A DNA stretch of 64,000 bases from JBHJHP01 sp042219825 (lineage in GTDB: Bacteria > Bacteroidota > Bacteroidia > Bacteroidales > UBA5342), in the NCBI RefSeq assembly GCF_042219825.1, contig NZ_JBHJHQ010000004.1, positions 186,001 through 250,000 of the forward strand. Direction: 5' to 3'. Below, in pieces: positions 33,714-43,517 of the stretch (its first letter is position 1; every line of letters starts with the position of its first letter). Made by a program: the position numbers and the translations under genes. The notes below the pieces were generated by a model, which ran no database searches, had not been told where the DNA came from, and worked only from the letters and a program-made list of their open reading frames with translations.

Positions 33714-33960
33714 TTGCTCGGCGTAGCTTTTAAGCTACGTCGTTTTTAACAACTAAGCTAATGAAGTAGGCTGGAGCCTACACCAAAGTTTGATTAGTGA
33801 AGCGGTCAATTCAAATGATGACATTTTGTGTGAAAATGACTCCGTAGGAGTCAAATATTGGTAGCCCGGGGTAACACCCCTGGATTAAAAGATCATGTAA
33901 ATCAAGGCCGGAGAATGCAACTCCAAATGAAATAAGAGCGAATCAAGGCCGCATATTCTG
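33714..33960 (+). repeat. Composite hairpin repeat, copy R6 (full length, right edge of island)
   Basis: 247 bases, collinear with R1. Hairpins are better preserved here: GTAGGCT-GG-AGCCTAC and GGGGT-AAC-ACCCC are both perfect. Lies between the last island gene and the convergent ABC-F gene. The flanking 33568-33713 holds nothing recognisable. Confidence 0.9.
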
Positions 33961-34025
33961 GCGGATTTTTGAAATAATGACTAATGTGTATTCTGAATAT
34001 TATTGATTTTCAATAATGAAACTAA

Positions 34026-35642
34026 TTACCCTTCATACATCGCATTCCGTCGTTCCCTGATTTTATCATCAGCCAGATAGTCTTCAAAATCCATGTATTT
34101 GTCAATAATACCGGTGGGTGTTAATTCAATAACCCGGTTACACACGCTTCGGATAAATTCGTGGTCGTGCGATGCCATCAGGATGTGGCCCGGATAGGTC
34201 TTCATATTATTATTAAAGGCCTGGATCGATTCCAGATCAAGGTGGTTGGTCGGATGATCCAGAATAACCATATTGGGCTGTTGCAGCATCATGCGTGAGA
34301 TCATACAACGCATCTTTTCTCCACCGGAAAGCACGGTGCAGCTTTTAGTAATCTCCTCCCGGTTAAACAGCATTTTACCTAGATACCCCCGCAGGTAGCT
34401 CTCGTCGGTATTGGATGAAAACTGACCAAGCCAGTCCAGCAGGTTCATGTCCTTCTCAAAGAATGCCGTATTATCCTGTGGCAGGTAGGCTGTTTTGATG
34501 GTTTGGCCCCATTCCACCTGATCAGGCTTTGTTTTTATTTCACCCAGAATCATTTTAAAGAACGTGGTAACCGCACGGTTATCCCTGGAGATAAGCACAA
34601 TTTTATCATCCTTTTCTACCGTAAAACTGACATCTTTAAACAAGGTTGTACCTTCCAGTTCATATTCCAGTCCTGTTACGGTCAGTATCCGGTCTCCGGC
34701 AGGGCGTTCAGGTTGAAAAATGATACCCGGATAGCGCCTTGTTGAGGGTTGAATTTCTTCGATCTTTAGTTTTTCCAGCATCTTTTTACGGCTGGTGGTC
34801 TGTTTCGATTTAGCCACATTGGCACTAAAGCGCGAAATGAATTCCTGCAGTTCTTTCTTTTTCTCTTCCGCTTTCTTGTTCTGATTGGCCTGCTGTCTTA
34901 GAGCCAGCTGACTGGATTCATACCAGAAGGTGTAGTTGCCGGAAAATGTTTTAAGTTTTCCATAGTCTATGTCCACAATGTCAGTACACACATTATCCAG
35001 AAAGTGACGGTCGTGTGAAACGACAATTACCGTATTTTCAAAGTTTGAGAGGTAGTTTTCAAGCCAGAGAACTGTATCAAGGTCCAGATTGTTGGTTGGC
35101 TCATCCAGCAACAGGTTGTCCGGATTTCCAAACAGAGCCTGGGCCAGCAGTACTTTTACTTTTAGTTTGGCATCAATATCCTGCATCAACTGATAATGAA
35201 ATTCCTCTTTTACGCCAAGGCCGCTTAAAAGCATGGCCGCATCGCTTTCTGCATTCCAGCCATCCATAGTGGCAAAATCATCTTCCAGCTTTGCCGCTTT
35301 AAAGCCATCTGCTTCAGAAAAATCAGGTTTGGCATAAAGTGCATCCTTTTCCTGCATGATCCTGAAAAGATCTTCATGTCCACGCAATACAGTTTCGAGA
35401 ACAGGATATCCATCAAACGCATTGTGATCCTGTTTTAAAACAGAAAGGCGTTCTCCCGGGCCCAAAGCTACTGAACCGCGGGTTGAATCCAGTTCCCCTG
35501 AAATGATACGCAGGAATGTGGATTTTCCCGCCCCGTTGGCGCCAATTACACCATAGCAGTTGCCGGGCATAAATTTCACATTAACATCGGTGAAAAGGGG
35601 AGTTTTATCAAATTGAATGGCCAGATCAGAAACTGTTATCAT
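34026..35642 (-). CDS. ABC-F family ATPase (YbiT-like) with degenerate second NBD
   Basis: 538 residues in two ABC domains joined by a charged linker. Domain 1 is complete: GANGAGKSTFLRI and LLLDEPTNNLDL. Domain 2 lacks a Walker A (ISRDNRAVTTFF at 351-362 replaces GxxGxGKST) and has His463 in place of the catalytic Glu (LDHPTNHLD), though its signature VLSGGEKMR is intact. ABC-F proteins bind the ribosomal E site and act in translation or antibiotic protection. From memory, related Bacteroidota proteins share this feature, so it may be lineage-typical. A TACTTTTG box precedes the ATG. Confidence 0.9.
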   Translation of the reverse strand: MITVSDLAIQFDKTPLFTDVNVKFMPGNCYGVIGANGAGKSTFLRIISGELDSTRGSVALGPGERLSVLKQDHNAFDGYPVLETVLRGHEDLFRIMQEKDALYAKPDFSEADGFKAAKLEDDFATMDGWNAESDAAMLLSGLGVKEEFHYQLMQDIDAKLKVKVLLAQALFGNPDNLLLDEPTNNLDLDTVLWLENYLSNFENTVIVVSHDRHFLDNVCTDIVDIDYGKLKTFSGNYTFWYESSQLALRQQANQNKKAEEKKKELQEFISRFSANVAKSKQTTSRKKMLEKLKIEEIQPSTRRYPGIIFQPERPAGDRILTVTGLEYELEGTTLFKDVSFTVEKDDKIVLISRDNRAVTTFFKMILGEIKTKPDQVEWGQTIKTAYLPQDNTAFFEKDMNLLDWLGQFSSNTDESYLRGYLGKMLFNREEITKSCTVLSGGEKMRCMISRMMLQQPNMVILDHPTNHLDLESIQAFNNNMKTYPGHILMASHDHEFIRSVCNRVIELTPTGIIDKYMDFEDYLADDKIRERRNAMYEG

Positions 35643-35684
35643 AATATTTTTATGTGCTCTTTGTTATCGAATCTATTGAGCGCG

Positions 35685-35692
35685 CAAAAGTA
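35685..35692 (-). promoter_or_regulatory. -7 promoter box (TACTTTTG) for the ABC-F gene
   Basis: Perfect TAnnTTTG on the minus strand 43 bases before the ATG at 35642. Confidence 0.5.
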
Positions 35693-35822
35693 ATCAATTA
35701 AACCGGAACGGAAAGTTATTTTGAAAAACTACTGAAAAGTGAGAGATAATTAGTTATATCAGTAAAGCAACATGAAAAAGTTTTGAATCGTGAAATTTTG
35801 TTTCCTGGTATATTCACGGGCA

Positions 35823-35856
35823 TAAAAAAGGGATAATGCAAACAGCATTACCCCTT
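35823..35856 (-). terminator. Terminator of the T9SS cargo gene
   Basis: AAGGGATAATGC (35828-35839) pairs with GCATTACCCCTT (35845-35856), one wobble; the A run at 35824-35829 is the T tract on the minus strand. Confidence 0.82.
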
Positions 35857-35877
35857 ATAAGTATTTTAATAAATGAA

Positions 35878-36867
35878 TTACTGAACGATAAATTTACCGG
35901 TAACAGTTCTGCTGTCAACTGTTGCTTTAACCAGGTAAACACCTTTGTTAAGATTGGTAACTTCAGCAATGTGGTTTGAAACAATGGGCTTATTAACCAG
36001 CTGTCCACTTAAAGTGTACACACTTACATTACTGAGTTTTGCATTTGAAATACGAACTGTTCCATTGTAATTTACAATAGTCAGCTTCGCAGCTTCTGTT
36101 TGCACATCATCAATGGCTGTCACCTGATCTGCCATGTAGGCTACAAGGTTAATGAAAACTTTTGCACCATCATCTGCATAATTCCAGTAAGTGGCAGGTT
36201 CAACATTATCCTGTCCGTTACCCATATAAGCACGAGGTCCTAATGGGGTACGTCCACTGGCAGGAAGCTCAACATTTGCATCATGCAGTATTAAAAGGAT
36301 ACGATCATCATCTGTTTTTGCCAATACAGTTCCTCCTGCATCACCTGTTTCAGGTGTCAGATTACTGGTATAACCAATGGTCCAGTCAATAGTTGAATTT
36401 GTGATTCCTTCAAAAACCGGACTTGACAAATCCTGAATCAGTGCCTGAACTACTTTGGTATCATCAGTATTCTGGTGTTCAGTGCCTCCGGTTACATAAC
36501 CCAATCTGTCACCTCTGATAACCCAGGGACTTGTGTGAATAACAGGAGCTGTAATTTTTCTGTAGATTTCAGACTGAGGATCATTGATCACATCACCACT
36601 GTTCACAGAGCGGCCAACAATAACAACATCCGCTGCATTAAGTGTAGTCAGTACATCTTCGCTTGTAATTGATGAAGCATCAAAAGGTGTAACATTAAAA
36701 TAATCTCCACCTTTAGCAGCTGTGATTGCATCAATTACGGGTTGTTCTGACTCAATGGCATCACCTGAAGCCAGGTCCGTAACACAAATGTAAACTACAT
36801 TTTTTTGAGCATTAATTGTCGCAAAAGCCACAATAAAAAATACGATAAGTGTAAAAAGCTTTTTCAT
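35878..36867 (-). CDS. Secreted protein with T9SS type A sorting domain
   Basis: 329 residues. Signal peptide to about residue 20 (TINA-QK). A globular domain (about 22-245) starts VVYICVTDLASGDAIESEQPVIDAI, with a flavodoxin/GATase-like alternation of strands and helices (ADVVIVGRSVNSGDV; APVIHTSPWVIRGDRLGYV). The C-terminal 75 residues are a typical T9SS sorting domain: VSVYTLSGQLV...NLNKGVYLVKATVDSRTVTGKFIVQ. It should be exported across the outer membrane and anchored or released. Enzymatic role unknown. Confidence 0.82.
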   Translation of the reverse strand: MKKLFTLIVFFIVAFATINAQKNVVYICVTDLASGDAIESEQPVIDAITAAKGGDYFNVTPFDASSITSEDVLTTLNAADVVIVGRSVNSGDVINDPQSEIYRKITAPVIHTSPWVIRGDRLGYVTGGTEHQNTDDTKVVQALIQDLSSPVFEGITNSTIDWTIGYTSNLTPETGDAGGTVLAKTDDDRILLILHDANVELPASGRTPLGPRAYMGNGQDNVEPATYWNYADDGAKVFINLVAYMADQVTAIDDVQTEAAKLTIVNYNGTVRISNAKLSNVSVYTLSGQLVNKPIVSNHIAEVTNLNKGVYLVKATVDSRTVTGKFIVQ

Positions 36868-37341
36868 AAAATTAGAATGTTTTAGTGATTAGTTAGAATT
36901 AGTTAGTGGGCTAATATATAAAAAAAACCTTGTGATTTGAAATTTTGAGAGGCTTTTCAGTCGTTATGTCAAAATTTTTGGCAATCGATTGCTTAAAATG
37001 ACCCATTTTGACTTAAAATGCACATTGATATTGATTTCGGTGATAAAGTTTCAAGTATGCTCTGAAAAAATAAAATGCCAATATCACATATTTATTTTGA
37101 CCTGATAAACCGAAGAAAAAGTGAAATGGTCTGACATATAGTAAATATATTTATTTCTATTGGTTTTTACCATTTGCGATAATTTAATAGAAAAAGAATT
37201 TACAGTCGGGTTGAGATGATTTGATTTATGAAAAACAAAATCGTTACATCAATAACTTTTAGGTTGAAATGAAACAAATTCGAATTATTTAAGACATCTG
37301 AGCTGTTTTAACTACTTTTATGCTGTTGATATTGAACCTAT
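36868..37341. promoter_or_regulatory. Divergent intergenic region with a 12-base palindrome
   Basis: About 470 AT-rich bases between the T9SS cargo gene and the LtaS-like gene. A perfect palindrome GCAATCGATTGC lies at 36981-36992, of the CG-centred form used by LacI-family regulators, next to two direct copies of CTTAAAATG (36992-37000 and 37012-37020). No ORF is convincing. Confidence 0.4.
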
Positions 37342-39276
37342 ATGAATACGTATTTATTTAAACGATTCCGCATCAGTGGATTTTTTGTTCTGCTGTATCG
37401 TTTCGTTATACTACTTTTTTTATACGCCATATGCAGGGTACTGTTTTATCTGTTTAATACAGATATGTTTCAGAATGTCACCCTAGCGGGTTTTGGAAAG
37501 ATGATGCTTGGTGGACTTAAATTCGATATCAGTGCTATTTTTTATCTCAATAGCATATGGTTTATTTTAGCGATCATACCATTTCCATGGTTGTATAGCC
37601 TGGGGTACAGACAATTTCTGAAGTGGCTGTTTGTGATTATAAATGCATTCGGTTTAGCTTTAAATGTCATCGACTTTGAATATTATCCGTTTATTCTTAA
37701 GCGAACCACCTTTAGTATTATCGGTAGCTTTAAATACGAAGTCAATTTGTCTAAACTTGCAGGCCGCTTTATAATTGACTATTGGTTTGTGTTTGTCGTT
37801 TGGATTATTTTAATCTTTTTACTGGTGTTTTTATATAACCGCGTAGAGCGTAAACCCATCTCATTTAAACGGAAATGGATGGCCTATCCCGCAGGTTTTT
37901 TTTGGCTTTTATTATACGTTGCAATAGCGGTAATTGGTATGCGGGGAGGTTGGCGTCACAGTACACGTCCTATTACACTGAGTAATGCAGGAGATTATGT
38001 CAGCTCTCCGGAAGAAGTGGCAATTGTGCTGAATACACCTTTCAGTATTATCAGGACATGCGGTAAAGAGACGTATACCCAAAAGAACTACTTTACATCA
38101 GATGAACAGATGATCGCCTATTTCAATCCGGTTTATCCTGCTAATGATTCCCTGAAACTATGCGGTAAAAATGTGATGATAATTATATTGGAAAGCTTTT
38201 CAAGGGAACACTTTGGTTGTTTTAATGATTCTCTTGAAGGTGAACCGTATAAAGGCTATACTCCTTTTCTGGATTCACTCGCAGGTGAGAGTCTTGTGTT
38301 CCCTAATGCTTTTGCCAATGGCCGAAAATCCATCGATGCGCTTCCATCTGTTGTTTCGGGCTTACCTGCATTGGTTTTGCCGTTTGTTCTTTCGGAATAC
38401 TCTTCGGACGAAGTAAGCAGTATGGCCGGATTACTGAGCCGTGAAGGCTATAATACAACATTCTGGCATGGGGCACCAAACGGTTCTATGGGATTTTCTG
38501 CTTTCACTAAAATGGTTGGATTTGAGCATTATATGGGCAAAAAGGAATTCAACGATGACCGGTATTTTGATGGTATCTGGGGAATATGGGATGAACAGTT
38601 TCTGCAATTTATAGCAGATAACACAGGGAAAGATAACATACCTTTTCTGAATGTTTTCTTCTCACTTTCGTCTCATCATCCTTACAAAGTGCCTCAAAAA
38701 TATGAAGGCGTTTTTCCGGTTGGAGATATGCCTCTGCACAAATGTGTGGGCTATACCGATAATGCTTTAAGGCTGTTTTTTAAACGTATATCAAAAGAAC
38801 CCTGGTTTAAAAATACCCTGTTTGTGATTACAGCAGATCACAGTACAACACCGGTTCACAGGGAATATAAAACCAATGTGAATGCATTTGCCATACCTCT
38901 TATATTTTATACGCCTGACGGAAGTTTAAAGGGTGTGGATGAGCGACTGGCACAGCAAACCGATATTATGCCATCTGTATTGCATTACCTTCATTATCCG
39001 GGCTGCTATGTGGCATTTGGAGACAATTTGTTTGATAAACAAAGCAAAACATATGTTCTGAATTTTATTGGTGATAACTACCAGTATATGGAAGGTGATC
39101 TGGTGATTTATTTCAATGGTAAGAACGTCACATCAGTGTTCAATTATAAAAGCGATCCCTTCCTGAAACACAATATTATATCCACAGTTGATATCACCCG
39201 GCAGGAGCAGAAATTAAAAGCTGTTATTCAGCAGTACAGTAACAGGATTATAAGTAATAATCTGATTTGCAGGTAA
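37342..39276 (+). CDS. LTA-synthase-like membrane sulfatase-fold protein
   Basis: 644 residues. Five membrane helices fill residues 15-205; the extracytoplasmic catalytic domain starts near 270 with KNVMIIILESFSREHFG (metal-binding Glu). Ser330 in ANGRKSIDALPS takes the place of the nucleophile (Thr in LtaS). FSLSSHHPY and VITADHS (metal-binding His/Asp) complete the site. In Bacteroidota, which lack lipoteichoic acid, such proteins are thought to transfer phosphoglycerol- or phosphoethanolamine-type groups to envelope glycans or lipids. Monocistronic. Confidence 0.87.
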   Translation: MNTYLFKRFRISGFFVLLYRFVILLFLYAICRVLFYLFNTDMFQNVTLAGFGKMMLGGLKFDISAIFYLNSIWFILAIIPFPWLYSLGYRQFLKWLFVIINAFGLALNVIDFEYYPFILKRTTFSIIGSFKYEVNLSKLAGRFIIDYWFVFVVWIILIFLLVFLYNRVERKPISFKRKWMAYPAGFFWLLLYVAIAVIGMRGGWRHSTRPITLSNAGDYVSSPEEVAIVLNTPFSIIRTCGKETYTQKNYFTSDEQMIAYFNPVYPANDSLKLCGKNVMIIILESFSREHFGCFNDSLEGEPYKGYTPFLDSLAGESLVFPNAFANGRKSIDALPSVVSGLPALVLPFVLSEYSSDEVSSMAGLLSREGYNTTFWHGAPNGSMGFSAFTKMVGFEHYMGKKEFNDDRYFDGIWGIWDEQFLQFIADNTGKDNIPFLNVFFSLSSHHPYKVPQKYEGVFPVGDMPLHKCVGYTDNALRLFFKRISKEPWFKNTLFVITADHSTTPVHREYKTNVNAFAIPLIFYTPDGSLKGVDERLAQQTDIMPSVLHYLHYPGCYVAFGDNLFDKQSKTYVLNFIGDNYQYMEGDLVIYFNGKNVTSVFNYKSDPFLKHNIISTVDITRQEQKLKAVIQQYSNRIISNNLICR

Positions 39277-39453
39277 AAAATATCAAGGGAGAACAACGAA
39301 TATTACGCAGGTTTTTTCTCCTGGGGTTAAATGGTGTTTTTAATTCTACCGTTTTCTGTTGGATACCGGGTCTAAGGCTAAATGATATTTCCCGGGCGTT
39401 TTATGAACTGTTAATATGCTTTTCCTGTTTTGGTACTAAACATAGTTCTCAGC

Positions 39454-42219
39454 ATGAAAAGTGTATTCGAAGAAGTAAAAAGCGCATTGGGAAAACCTTA
39501 TGACGATCTGAACTATCTCCTTGAATGTGTGAAAGAAGTACTGGAAGAGAGTGGAAAACACGAATTTGTACCCTATATTCCCTGGATCAGGCCAAACGTT
39601 AATCCTCCGGAAGATGTACTCCTCAGTAACGATTATATTCACTTATTATCATTAAGTTTTCAGCTGCTTAACCTGGTTGAAGTGAATGGTGCGGTTCAGA
39701 GCCGGAGAGCAAAAGAAGAGAAGGAGATGGCTGGCGTAAACGGACTTTGGGCATCAAACTTTAAATTGTTAAAGGAAAATGGGATTACGGAAGATCAGAT
39801 TCTGGAAGTTTTACCCGATATCCTGATTGAACCTGTACTGACTGCCCATCCAACGGAGGCCAAACGGACAGTTGTTTTAAAAGAATATCGCAAACTTTAC
39901 CTGTTGCTGGTAAAGCGTGAAAACAAAATGTATACTCACATTGAACAGGAGGATATTCGCGATGAAATCAAGCATATATTACACAGACTCTGGAATAACG
40001 ATGAGATTTACATTAAAAAGCCAAGGGTGGAATCCGAACTTGATAACATTCTGCATTACCTGACCAGGGTATTTCCTGATGTGGTTATTTTATTGGACAA
40101 AAGACTCAGACTGGCCTGGAAAGAGGTTGGTTTTGATCCTGAGAAATTGAAAGATAACGATCTGTTCCCCGGGTTGTCATTTGGCAACTGGGTTGGTGGT
40201 GATCGTGACGGCCATCCTCTGGTAACTCCGGAAATCACCAGAATTACTCTGAATCGTTTACGCATACACGCTTTTATCATTGTTAAGAAAGAACTGATTA
40301 TGCTGGCAGGTAAGCTGAGTATTTACCAGGAAATTAATGGTGTGAGTGAGCAATTTGCTGAACGTATTCATGCCTTGGTACAGGAACTTGATACAGACGG
40401 GGTGATGGTTCTGAAAGAAAACAGTTCTGAAATTTTTAAGGCGTATGTATTGCTCATGTTATATAAACTTCCGATTGACGTGGTACATGAGCACAACATT
40501 GATTTACAGGACAGGGATAATGCATACAGTCATTCAGGACAGCTTTTGAATGATATTGACTTATTATACCGGGAACTGATGGAGTATGGAATTCCGGAAG
40601 TGGCGCATGTGGATGTCGGACGTTTCAGACGTATTTTGAAGATTTTTGGTTTTCATCTGGCTCAGCTGGATATTCGTCAGAATAGTGCGTATCACGAAAA
40701 AGCGCTACATCAGATAATTGCTGCCTCCATAGATGAAAATACAGCTGCTTCCGTCATGAAGGATGAAAAAGATAAACGAATCTTTCTAGCAAGAGAACTG
40801 AAAATTAACCGACCATTTCTTGTGTCACATTCAGAAGCCGGTAAGGAAGCCATGAATGTGATTGAGACTCTCAAAGTGGTTAGCGAACATGTGAGCCATT
40901 ATACGAGCCGCTCCATCGGAAAACTTATTGTGAGCATGACCCGTAATGCGGGAGATTTACTTACTGTGTATCTGTTTTTACGTGAGGCAGGTCTGACCCA
41001 AAAAGCAGAAAACGGACTTTCAACAATACTGCCCGTTGTTCCATTATTTGAAACTATTGATGACCTTGTGAAAAGTCCTGAGATTCTTGATGATTATCTC
41101 AGTCAGGATATTGTAAAGAACAGTTTGAAACTACAGGCTGGTGAAAAGGGCGTGATGATACAGGATGTCATGATCGGGTATAGCGATAGTAATAAAGATG
41201 GTGGTATTCTGGCCAGTTCATGGTTTTTGAACCAGGCTCAACGGAAGCTGACGGAGACGGGTAAAAAGCATGGAGTAGTGATCCGGTTCTTTCATGGTAA
41301 GGGTGGAACCATAAGCCGTGGTTCGGGGCCGATACACTGGTTCATAAAGGCTTTGCCGCACAATTCCATCCAGGGAAAATTTCGTGTGACAGAACAAGGG
41401 GAAACTATTGAGCGAAAATATGCCAACATGGTGAACGCATCCTACAACCTTGAGTTGATGCTGGCCACTGTTTCGGCTCAGACGATATTACACAAATATA
41501 CCTCTGAAAAGCAGGATGAAATTTCAGAGCTGTTCAGACATCTCGGAGAACGTGGCAGTTATTTTTATCATCAGTTGTTGTCTGACCCTGATTTCCTTCA
41601 GTTTTTTTCCGAAGCCACGCCTATTGATGTTATTGAATCGAGCAAAATAGGATCACGACCGGCACGCCGGACAGGTAAACGGTCTATGGATGACCTCAGG
41701 GCAATCCCGTGGGTATTCAGTTGGGCCCAGACCCGGTTTAACATTACAAGCTGGTATGGAGTGGGATCAACGCTGAATGAGTTACATAATGAAAATCCGG
41801 AAGCATTTTTCAAACTTAAACGATTGGCAAAATATGAGTCTTTTGTGCGGTATGTGCTTACCAACCTGGATTCTAGCCTGGCTGCTACCGACGAAGAAGT
41901 CATGAAAAAATATGCAGGACTTGTAGAGGATGAGGTCGTACGTCAAAATATTATGAATAAGATAGTTGGTGAGTTGGAGCTGACCCGGAAAATGTTGTCA
42001 GAATTGCTTGGTAAACCAATCAGTGAACGGAGGATGAACCACTTTTATTCTACAATGCTCAGGGCTGATGCATTAAATTCACTGCATGATGCCCAGGTGC
42101 AACTGATCAGAAAGTGGCGCAATATAAAAGGTGAGAATACTACGGAGGAAAATGATCTGTTGTTTGCTTTGCTGCAATGTGTAAACGCCATTGCCAATGC
42201 ATTGGGTTCAACCGGTTGA
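39454..42219 (+). CDS. ppc: Phosphoenolpyruvate carboxylase
   Basis: About 921 residues. Carboxylates PEP to oxaloacetate. Seen in order: LTAHPTEAKRTVV (catalytic His), FGNWVGGDRDGHPLVT, MIGYSDSNKDGG, FFHGKGGTISRGSGP (glycine-rich loop, with changes from FHGRGGTxGRGGGP), SRPARR and the C-terminal end GSTG in place of the common QNTG. ATG at 39454 is chosen; upstream frame begins only with TTG. It supplies oxaloacetate for fermentative succinate formation or biosynthesis. The 178-base gap before it holds nothing recognised. Confidence 0.93.
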   Translation: MKSVFEEVKSALGKPYDDLNYLLECVKEVLEESGKHEFVPYIPWIRPNVNPPEDVLLSNDYIHLLSLSFQLLNLVEVNGAVQSRRAKEEKEMAGVNGLWASNFKLLKENGITEDQILEVLPDILIEPVLTAHPTEAKRTVVLKEYRKLYLLLVKRENKMYTHIEQEDIRDEIKHILHRLWNNDEIYIKKPRVESELDNILHYLTRVFPDVVILLDKRLRLAWKEVGFDPEKLKDNDLFPGLSFGNWVGGDRDGHPLVTPEITRITLNRLRIHAFIIVKKELIMLAGKLSIYQEINGVSEQFAERIHALVQELDTDGVMVLKENSSEIFKAYVLLMLYKLPIDVVHEHNIDLQDRDNAYSHSGQLLNDIDLLYRELMEYGIPEVAHVDVGRFRRILKIFGFHLAQLDIRQNSAYHEKALHQIIAASIDENTAASVMKDEKDKRIFLARELKINRPFLVSHSEAGKEAMNVIETLKVVSEHVSHYTSRSIGKLIVSMTRNAGDLLTVYLFLREAGLTQKAENGLSTILPVVPLFETIDDLVKSPEILDDYLSQDIVKNSLKLQAGEKGVMIQDVMIGYSDSNKDGGILASSWFLNQAQRKLTETGKKHGVVIRFFHGKGGTISRGSGPIHWFIKALPHNSIQGKFRVTEQGETIERKYANMVNASYNLELMLATVSAQTILHKYTSEKQDEISELFRHLGERGSYFYHQLLSDPDFLQFFSEATPIDVIESSKIGSRPARRTGKRSMDDLRAIPWVFSWAQTRFNITSWYGVGSTLNELHNENPEAFFKLKRLAKYESFVRYVLTNLDSSLAATDEEVMKKYAGLVEDEVVRQNIMNKIVGELELTRKMLSELLGKPISERRMNHFYSTMLRADALNSLHDAQVQLIRKWRNIKGENTTEENDLLFALLQCVNAIANALGSTG

Positions 42220-42326
42220 TATAACTTTTTTCTATACTGGGCGCCTTGCAATGCGTGGTGAACAATTCTGAGTTTCAACTCTTAAAATTAAGTACATAAA
42301 AGAGTTATTATAAATGACTAACGTGG

Positions 42327-42360
42327 TCCCTCGTATCAAAAGAGGGGAGTAGGAGATTCT
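42327..42360. repeat. REP-like palindrome TCCCTC...GAGGGGA
   Basis: TCCCTC (42327-42332) and GAGGGGA (42342-42348) flank nine bases and are followed by GTAGGAGATTCT, like the tail GCGGAGGATTTT of the element at 23113. Confidence 0.4.
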
Positions 42361-42438
42361 ATGTGTATAGTGCTTTATATCTGGCAGGTTTTTTGCTTGT
42401 CTGTTAGCTGATAATTCCCGATATAAAAAGTTAACACC

Positions 42439-43116
42439 ATGAAGAAACTCGTACTCTTTTCCTTTTTAATCCTGTTATTTTCAGGATGTGCAACCTACAA
42501 CAGTTACAAAGCATATCATGCATATAGTGAAAGTACCGGTTTTAATGTATATGTAGATAGCTATGGTAACGACTCTGTTTGTATAGGCAAAACATGTGTT
42601 CTGGTGCCTGAAGACACAACCATAATTCCTTATGACCTGCAGTATCTGGAATTTTATAACCAGATCGTAAAGGTATTTAGCGATAAGGGATACCGGATGG
42701 TAAAGGATTTAAAAGATGCAGATTATGTCATTTACTTTAAATACGGGATGAGTGTTCCCGATTTTGATGTTACTGAACAACGATTGCCGGTGTGGGCTCC
42801 TACTGGCGCTGTAGATTCAGAAGGTGAAGAAGAAATGGAAATTGTTGGTTATCAAACGGTGAATAAAACTAAAACAAAATACCACCGGTATCTGTATTTA
42901 ACGGCTTACGATATTGCATATTCAAATTTGCATCATCAGCTTAAAGTTGTATGGCAGGCTGAAATTGAAAGCACCGGCGAGATAGAAGATTTTCGACGGG
43001 TTTTCCCTGTTTTACTTGCCGGATCAGAAAAGTATATCGGACATAACAGTGGTCAAAAGCAGAAGATTTTGGTGTACGAAAAATCTCACCGTGTACAGGA
43101 ACTGAGAGCGGATTAA
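42439..43116 (+). CDS. Lipoprotein, DUF4136-like
   Basis: 225 residues with signal VLFSFLILLFSGC (lipobox). The pattern of a short YVDSYGND strand, a QIVKVFSDKGYRMVKDLKDADYVIYFKYGM segment (helix plus the D-A-D-Y/V core) and a late LKVVWQAEIESTG strand resembles DUF4136-type lipoproteins with a predicted periplasmic alpha/beta domain. Function unknown. Confidence 0.7.
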   Translation: MKKLVLFSFLILLFSGCATYNSYKAYHAYSESTGFNVYVDSYGNDSVCIGKTCVLVPEDTTIIPYDLQYLEFYNQIVKVFSDKGYRMVKDLKDADYVIYFKYGMSVPDFDVTEQRLPVWAPTGAVDSEGEEEMEIVGYQTVNKTKTKYHRYLYLTAYDIAYSNLHHQLKVVWQAEIESTGEIEDFRRVFPVLLAGSEKYIGHNSGQKQKILVYEKSHRVQELRAD

Positions 43117-43197
43117 TTGTTTTGTAAAAATGAAACAAACGACTATAGTACTGGTCCGTTAGAAATATGTTTTAGTTATTTACGATGTATGTTCATA

Positions 43198-43512
43198 TCA
43201 ACGGCAATATGCCTGAATTTTATCAATCAATCCTTTTTCGTAAGCTTCTTTTACGGGTTTCCACTCACCAAGTCTGTTTAAAAACAAACTGGCGTAGTTT
43301 CTCTGTATCAGAGTGCCATTGAATAAATAATATTTTATCCTTTCTATACCATCTGTATTTTCAACCAGGCTTAGTGCGAAATCCACATACCGTGTTATTG
43401 CCAATGTTGATTCAATATTTAAATGATTCATGATGTAGTCAACATCTAATGAATTTCCACTATGCGCTTTATCAATCAATGTTTTTAGTTGTCCGGTAAA
43501 CTCAAATTTCAT
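43198..43512 (-). CDS. Small hypothetical protein
   Basis: 104 residues, soluble, helix-rich (LKTLIDKAHSGNSLDVDYIMNHLN; YLFNGTLIQRNYASLFLNRLGEWKPVKEAY). It begins 5 bases after the hydrolase stop, so it is its operon partner. No family recognised. Confidence 0.65.
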   Translation of the reverse strand: MKFEFTGQLKTLIDKAHSGNSLDVDYIMNHLNIESTLAITRYVDFALSLVENTDGIERIKYYLFNGTLIQRNYASLFLNRLGEWKPVKEAYEKGLIDKIQAYCR

Positions 43513-43517
43513 TGTAA

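Noticed and set aside
26280..33960. CRISPR array
   Set aside because: The repeats are long, unevenly spaced, decayed to different degrees and separated by genes; there are no short uniform spacers and no cas genes.
26280..33960. Integron cassette array or group II intron remnants
   Set aside because: No integrase or reverse transcriptase ORF, and the repeats lack recognisable attC ends or a domain V hairpin. Only the cassette-like layout is retained as a hypothesis.
39267..39503. 78-codon ORF before ppc
   Set aside because: Overlaps the 3' end of the LtaS-like gene and the ppc start in other frames; no signal or domain.
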